64,000 bases of DNA from Agrypnia vestita (Eukaryota; Arthropoda; Insecta; Trichoptera; Phryganeidae): positions 62,001 to 126,000 of the forward strand of contig JADDOH010001545.1 of the NCBI GenBank assembly GCA_016648135.1, read 5' to 3'. This document shows, one piece after another, positions 40,501 to 46,500 of this stretch (positions are counted from its first letter, which is position 1; each line of letters starts with the position of its first letter). The position numbers and the translations under genes are program-made. The notes under the pieces are model-generated. The model ran no database searches. It was not told the origin of the DNA and saw nothing but the letters and a program-made list of their open reading frames with translations.

Positions 40501-43500
40501 GTTTTGTTGACTTTGTTAACGGATCTGTTTATTTACTGTATATAGCTATGGATAGGGGATGAAATAATATTAATCACAATAACAATATTACTAATAACTG
40601 CTGATGCCGAGAAAATTTTAGTTATAATTCAGGTTTATTTTTAAATTCGAAGAAATTGACGGTGAATTAATGGTGGATGTTGGAAGAGGCCTATCAAGCA
40701 GTGAAGAGAAGAAGGATGAAGATGAATAAGAAGAAGATGAGGAATGGATTTAATAGTGAACGAGAATGAAAATATTCAGAGAATTGAAGAATTCAAAATT
40801 CAGAATTCATTTTCTAGGGTTTATCAAAAATTTGAATTGCATTCTCAAGCTCGTTCAAAAAAAAAATCTTAAAATAATAATTACTGAAGTAATTTTAAAT
40901 AAAAAATCTTTGAGGGTTGCATATTTTTCATCTATTAAGGTACTAATACATATACGCTTATTTTTAAGCATGCTCTAACAACTGTACACACTTGCTCGTT
41001 TTTAGATTGCTTATTTTAAGCTCATGAAACTCTCATGAACGAGCATGCTCAAAGCTAATGATCAAACGCGTATGCTTATTACTGGCACGCTCTTATCATA
41101 GAATAGAGACGCTCTTGTTCAGAGTGGAAACTTTGCAAACTGAAATAGGAAATTCAAGTGAACCAATAAAAAGGTAAGATGTGAACGCCGACCTTTCTGG
41201 ATCCTCGCCTGCTCTGCTTCCACCTGATCGGCGCTAAGGTCTCCCGGGGCCAGGACCACTATCTGAGGGACCTCGCCGTCCTCCAGCTCGGGCAAATCCT
41301 CGGGGCCGCGCGGGAGGCTCTCTCGCTGAAACAAAAACGCCTCAGTCAAATAACAAACATACCTACGTGAATTACAATAATACTACTAAAAAGAACACCC
41401 CAAGGGAGTGAAACGCCAAGAAAGAAGTGTTTTAGTACCCGGACTCCAGGGGCGTTCAGGTGTTCAAGAAGCGTGACTTTTTCCTAAGCATATATTTTAA
41501 AAAGAAACACAAAGAAGAAATATATCTTATAATACTTATTTCTTAGATTCCTACACTACAAGTCGCATATTTCATTAGACAATCCTAACTCAATTTTAAT
41601 GCAATTTTATTTCACCTATCACAGATATTATACCTCCTCAAGTTTTTGTATGTATGTACTCAAGTATATGTAGGTACATTGTATATGTAACCATATATGT
41701 TTTCTTACTTGCATTAATAATAACACTTAATTATTTATCAAATTTTTAAATTACATTTTGTCGGTTGTTTTTATTTTATTTTTAAATATTTACTCATGTT
41801 TTGTATTGTTTATCTAACTTGTCTTCTCTTTTGCATTGAATTAATTATTTCTAAATTTTTTAAATGGATTTTTATTGTAACATATTGAAATTACAATATA
41901 TTGCTCTATTATACTATATTTATTGTATATTAATATTTTTCATGCAAAAACCTGCAATGAATCAATTAACTTTTTTTTAAACAGTATTATGTCTTACTCC
42001 CTTTCTTTTAACTCGTAGCGTCTGCTTGTTTGCTTGTCGGCTTGTCTGCCAAAAAAACTTTGGATCGATTATTAACCCTTTTCCCGTGATCCAATCGAGC
42101 TGAAACTTTGCAGGCAGACTCGTGGCGACGATAAAAATAATCTAACAAATTTTCGTTTAAAAAATTAATAATTATAATATAATTTTTAATTTTTCGAAAT
42201 TTTAACGATTTATATATTGTTTCTTTTTCGAGCCCGACGCGTGGAGTAGGCGCGAAACCTGTTTCAATAAGAAAAGTAGTATAGTAAAAACTTGGTTTTT
42301 ATGGGTTATTTTTTTGTCTTATTGTATTTAATTTTAACAATTTTAAGTTACAATGTTCAACCACACTATTTTGTTACTTCTATTGTATATTCGTATTATT
42401 ACTTGTAAAAGCCCCCTGGGCGTAAATAAATAAATAAATATTCCTATCACAATAATTAACACATTATTCAGATTTTAATTTTTCATAATATTCCGCCAGA
42501 TAAATATTTAATTTCGATCTAAAAGTCCTGCTTCCTCTCACTGCACGCTCCTGCTGAACTCGAACCGCCGGGTTCACGCAAGACTCGACGTTTCAGTCTT
42601 TTATAAAAGAATTGTCTAGTACGAACCGATGAAATTTATAAATTATTGAATCCAGATTGTTTCTCAAACATTCTTTTGAGAGGATAAAAAACCATATGCA
42701 TTTCAACACCTTTTATCATTTTTATAGTATTACTAGCTGTTCATACCCGGCGTTGCACGGGTTAAGGATTAAGTTTAAAATAAATTTGTGAGGGTGAACA
42801 AAGTTTCGATTCGAACGGTATAGATTTGCATCGAAAATACATCAGGGGGAGGGGAAAGGGTAAAAGAATAGAGGGAAAATGTTACCAACGTTAACCGCCG
42901 AGTCCAAAAGAATAATTTTGCAAATAATGTCCTAAGAATAATTTTTGAGTCCTAAGAATAATTTGCATCGAAAACATATCAGGGGGAGGGGAAGGGGTAA
43001 AATAACAGGGGGGAATATTGCCTGTTACCCGTCGAGTCCTAAAGAACAAGTTTCCAGATTTTGAGTCCAATCGGTCAAACGGTACAGATTTGCATTAAAA
43101 ACATATCAGGGGGAGGGGAAGGGGTAAAATAACAGGGGGGAAATGTTGCCTATGTTACCCGCCGAATCCTTAAGAATAAGTTTCCAAATTTTGAGTCCGA
43201 TTGGTCAAACGGCACAGATTTGCATCTAAAACATATCAGGGGGAGGGGAAGGGATAAAATAACAGGGGGGAAATGTTGCCTATGTTACCGCCAGGTCCTA
43301 AAGCGTAAGTATGGAAAATTTGAATCGAATCGGACAAACGGTGTGGATTTGTATAGAGAACTGACAGACAGACAGACAGACATTGAGTTTTATGGGTATA
43401 GATTAATTGATGTAGAATATTGTGTCAGCTTTTACTGGGGGACCCTGCGTCAAATAGACTTGAAAGGGATTTTTACCCTTCGACGTTTCGAGAAATAACT

Positions 43501-46500
43501 TTACTCATTTTTATGGGCCTTTTATCTTGAATTATCTTCGAAACAAGAGCCACAATGAAAATAATCTTAGTAGTAGTATACAAAGTTTAATACCACCGAA
43601 GTCGCGAAAAACTATATCTAATTTATTTATTTGCCTAATAGCCGGTTTTGTGCACGCGTAATTACTTTGCTAAGTGAAGCTTCGTTTATTATGGATAGAT
43701 TTTGATTTATTACTAATGATGTGTCTTTATGGACGTATTTTTATGAACGACTATCTTATGCACACAGGGTGTCTCACAGCCAGAAGCAAAAAAATTATAG
43801 GAGGATTTCTTCCACGATAATGATACAGTAATTTATATCAATTATGAAATTCATTCACAATAATAAGTCGATTAAAATGATAAAATCCTTGCAGAAATTC
43901 AAATAATTTATTTTACAAGGTGGTAATTTTTTTATTTGAGTTGTATTGAAGCGAATTTCTCATTATCAATTAGGTTACGGTAATGATATTTCAACTTTTT
44001 GAAAAAAATTAGAAATATTGAAAAAAAATGCAAATTTTGATTATTGCATAATATCTCCATAACTATTATGTCATGGATGCTTGAACATTTTCGACTCATT
44101 ATCAAGGAAGAAATCCACCTGTAAACTTTTTGCTATTAGCTATGGGACATATATATTATTGAATATGCGCTGGTTTAATTAGTTAATGAGATGTTATTGG
44201 AAAAAGTACACAGATCGATAAGATCGGTGAGGGCCCGACGTGTCCCGACAGTTTTTTGGACCCGAACCAGTCAGGTCCGAATGACTCGAGTATTCCAAAA
44301 CCATAGTTGTGACGTCATTCTTCATGATGACCGAATGTGTGGTCCTGTATGTAGGTACTTATTCCTTTCATCATACATTTTATTTAGGCAAGTGTTATAT
44401 ATATTGTTAAGTCGTTGAAATATGCACAACTCATATATCAACGGCTCCTACGTATACTGAAGAATCTGCAAAAAAATCGATTTTCGTCTTACTATCTTAA
44501 AACATCCGATTTACTTCATATTTTCGGCTAGTGTTAAAAAAATAATTCTGAAAATACAATATTGCTATTTCGGTATTTTGACAATGATTGTATAACAATG
44601 TAATGCCGTCAATGTTGACGTTTTAATTTTGACAGGTTTGAAATTAATGAATTCCATCAATCGGAAAGTTCTAAAATGTAAACAAGCGTTAAGTTATTCA
44701 CAAATTGCGAATAATGTACGTACAATGATTATGATTAATTTGTCACACTTGATTTCACTTCCATTTTATCATCACTTTATTATATTAATACAATCCGATA
44801 AAATGCAATATAATTTCTCTTTTCTGCGTAATAAACATTTATCTCTTAAATTAAATATTTTGCATTGTACTAATGCTATGAAGAGTTGGATATTTTCGAA
44901 AAACCCATTCTCAAAATGGCATTCACAGAATATAGGATAATCTATACTCAACAGTTACCAAAATACGCAGAAGCCTATTCTTCTTTATTTAGACCATTAG
45001 ACTAATGATATTTTCAAAATTACAGAAATAATGAGAGCATTTCTAAGAATTATGTACTAACTATTCTTACACACTTACTAAGAATCACATTAAAAGGAAT
45101 TACCATCCTTGTGAACTATTTAATCATAAAATTACCCCAAATCTATTCCTTAACGATTGCGGATATTTATGCACCGATTACCACAAGGCCAGCAGAACAC
45201 CAGATACAGTTGCCGGCAAACTTCTTGAAATTTTTTGACGTAGTGGGGGAATGCGCAGAAGACAAAATTTGGGTCTCTTTGGTGGAATTCTGGCGGCTAC
45301 TGTACTCGTTCAGAACCGGTTCAGAATTGATCGATTTTTATGTTTCAGAATATTTGCGAGACATGTCACGGAGTCGGTTCCAACAGTAACCGAAAAACGA
45401 TCCGATATCCGGGACGCCGCAAAGATTTATTTAAATGGCAACTTCTTGCATGATTGGATTCTGTGTAAATGGTTTTTGTGCTAACGATATCGGATTTTTC
45501 CCAAAATCGGCCTATCATTCACATCTTGAGCCATGATTTCTAAAATTGGAGCGGTTACAAAAGTAACCAAATACATAATTTAATATTCGTGGGGAACTGG
45601 AACCGGTGTGCAAATCTGCGATATCAACCATCGCTCTCTTACTAGTCGCAAACATTTTATTTTATTTTATTTTCTTACTGCTTAGAGTCAGGGTCATGCA
45701 GTAAAAACATGAAGCATGACTTTTATTTAAATATTTGGAGAAAAAAAAATTAAATATTTATCCGGTAGAATATTATAAAATATTAAAATCTGAAAAAAAA
45801 AACATGTTATTTATTGTGATATGAATATTACGAGATATATATCTTATCTCGGTTTCTTTTTAAAATACATTCCTAGGAAAGTCACGCTTCTTGTTCTCAC
45901 TGCACGCCCCTGCTTAAAGTATACAGGTGTAGCTCCGTTACACCTGTATAACCGATTCAGAAATTTTATTGCACATAGTGCGCACATTGCCAGTGTCGGA
46001 AAACATCAAAATGCGAAATGTAGATCATTAGAATTTCATTAATAGAAATAGAATCATGAAATAGAATATTATGACCTCACCTCTAATTCACCGCGGAGCC
46101 CCTGCATCAGCTGCCCACAGGGCCTAGCAGCGAGCAATCATGGACAGCTGTCTATGTTACTGCTAGTTAATTACTTTCATGTGAAGTAATTTTCTCCTAC
46201 ATGAATTTGATAAATAGCGTGTGTGTGTAATTACACCATCATATAATTAAGATTCACCCTACACCCGACATCCACATCTTCTCTCTAGTTCTTTATTAAA
46301 AACTCCTCTACTTTATCACGCAATCGTCTTGATCGAGATACATTTATTACCAACATTTCGGAAATATAACACCACAAATGGCAACACAGTCAATGGTGCC
46401 GTTCATAATGTTTAATTCTCATTCAACTCAACCGAGCAGTTTCTCCCGCCTTATTTCATCACAACCGTTAACATAACTGAGAAATAATTTTGATAGGTCA

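Larger units (their letters stand above)
13152..41192 (-). other. Intron 2 of the KIAA1143 homologue
   Basis: About 28 kb between exons 2 and 3, starting GTCGGC and ending TTACAG on the minus strand. It holds most of the transposon relics of the window, including a Helitron, two classes of LINE fragments, a mariner relic, a SINE and the 1.1-kb palindrome, on both strands. No other confident host exon was seen inside. Confidence 0.85.

Noticed and set aside
43220..43498. 92-codon plus-strand frame
   Set aside because: Lies across the tandem units of the inverted Helitron and runs past its end; not conserved in the other two Helitron copies.
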